A DNA stretch of 58,616 nucleotides from an uncultured Eggerthellaceae bacterium (GTDB lineage Bacteria > Actinomycetota > Coriobacteriia > Coriobacteriales > Eggerthellaceae), in assembly GCA_937892845.1 (NCBI GenBank), contig CALBGP010000002.1, positions 1 to 58,616 of the forward strand. The letters are read 5' to 3'. Positions within the stretch are counted from its first letter, which is position 1, and every line of letters starts with the position of its first letter. Shown here piece by piece: positions 58,554-58,616 of the stretch. The notes below the pieces were generated by a model. It did no database searches, was not told the origin of the DNA, and was given only the letters and a program-made list of their open reading frames with translations. Position numbers and translations under genes: made by a program.

Positions 58554-58616
58554 GCTTTGGAGGTAATAATTCAGAAAGAATTCCTTAAGAAACACTGCTT
58601 ACAAAGTGGATTGCTA

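Overview
The window looks like a chromosomal segment of a GC-rich Coriobacteriia member, most likely Eggerthellaceae (Eggerthella/Slackia-like). Support comes from actinobacterial-style leaderless and extended -10 promoters, frequent GTG starts, ThyX instead of ThyA, a twelve-helix LuxR regulator paired with a Tat-exported flavoprotein reductase and multihaem cytochrome (a typical Eggerthellaceae respiratory module), and HelD. The genus is an inference. I see no IS element, prophage, CRISPR array, rRNA or tRNA.

Layout. 1-4276: end of a sensor kinase gene, then the t6A tRNA-modification genes, including one ORF fusing TsaB, RimI and TsaD. 4530-13346: a Tad/Flp pilus operon (CpaB, TadZ, TadA, TadB, TadC, Flp pilin, several TadE-like pseudopilins, a large TadG-like protein), ending in a DUF192 protein and a zinc-ribbon protein. 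13391-19697: a ferrous iron locus with two FeoA, two FeoB, a Cys-rich membrane partner after each FeoB, a DtxR-family regulator and three related candidate operators. 19711-29359: ThyX, DUF1385, GNAT, AIM24, an orphan NrfD membrane protein, GntR plus slipin, a Fur-family regulator with a leaderless-type promoter, a MerR/MFS efflux pair and a DUF523 protein. 29583-32768: ribosomal protein S1, MnmA and CoaE.

32761-38822 is the most interesting block. A cobalamin-riboswitch-like leader precedes a sortase-anchored PQQ-type beta-propeller, a membrane-anchored DUF4430 (transcobalamin-like) protein and the T, fused A-A and S parts of an ECF transporter whose S component carries a His-Pro-Ala repeat tail. 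I read it as a cell-surface corrinoid capture and import system.

38910-54455: HelD, an inverted-repeat element, a Vsr/DUF559-like nuclease protein, UvrB, a C39-like peptidase divergent from a VanR/VanS-type two-component system, DUF554, a cyclase-family hydrolase, YbjQ, a manganese riboswitch with MntP, a RelB-like/PIN toxin-antitoxin pair, DUF454 and VanZ-like proteins. 54504-58616: a lower-GC respiratory cassette with the LuxR regulator, the flavoprotein and the NapC/NrfH-type cytochrome.
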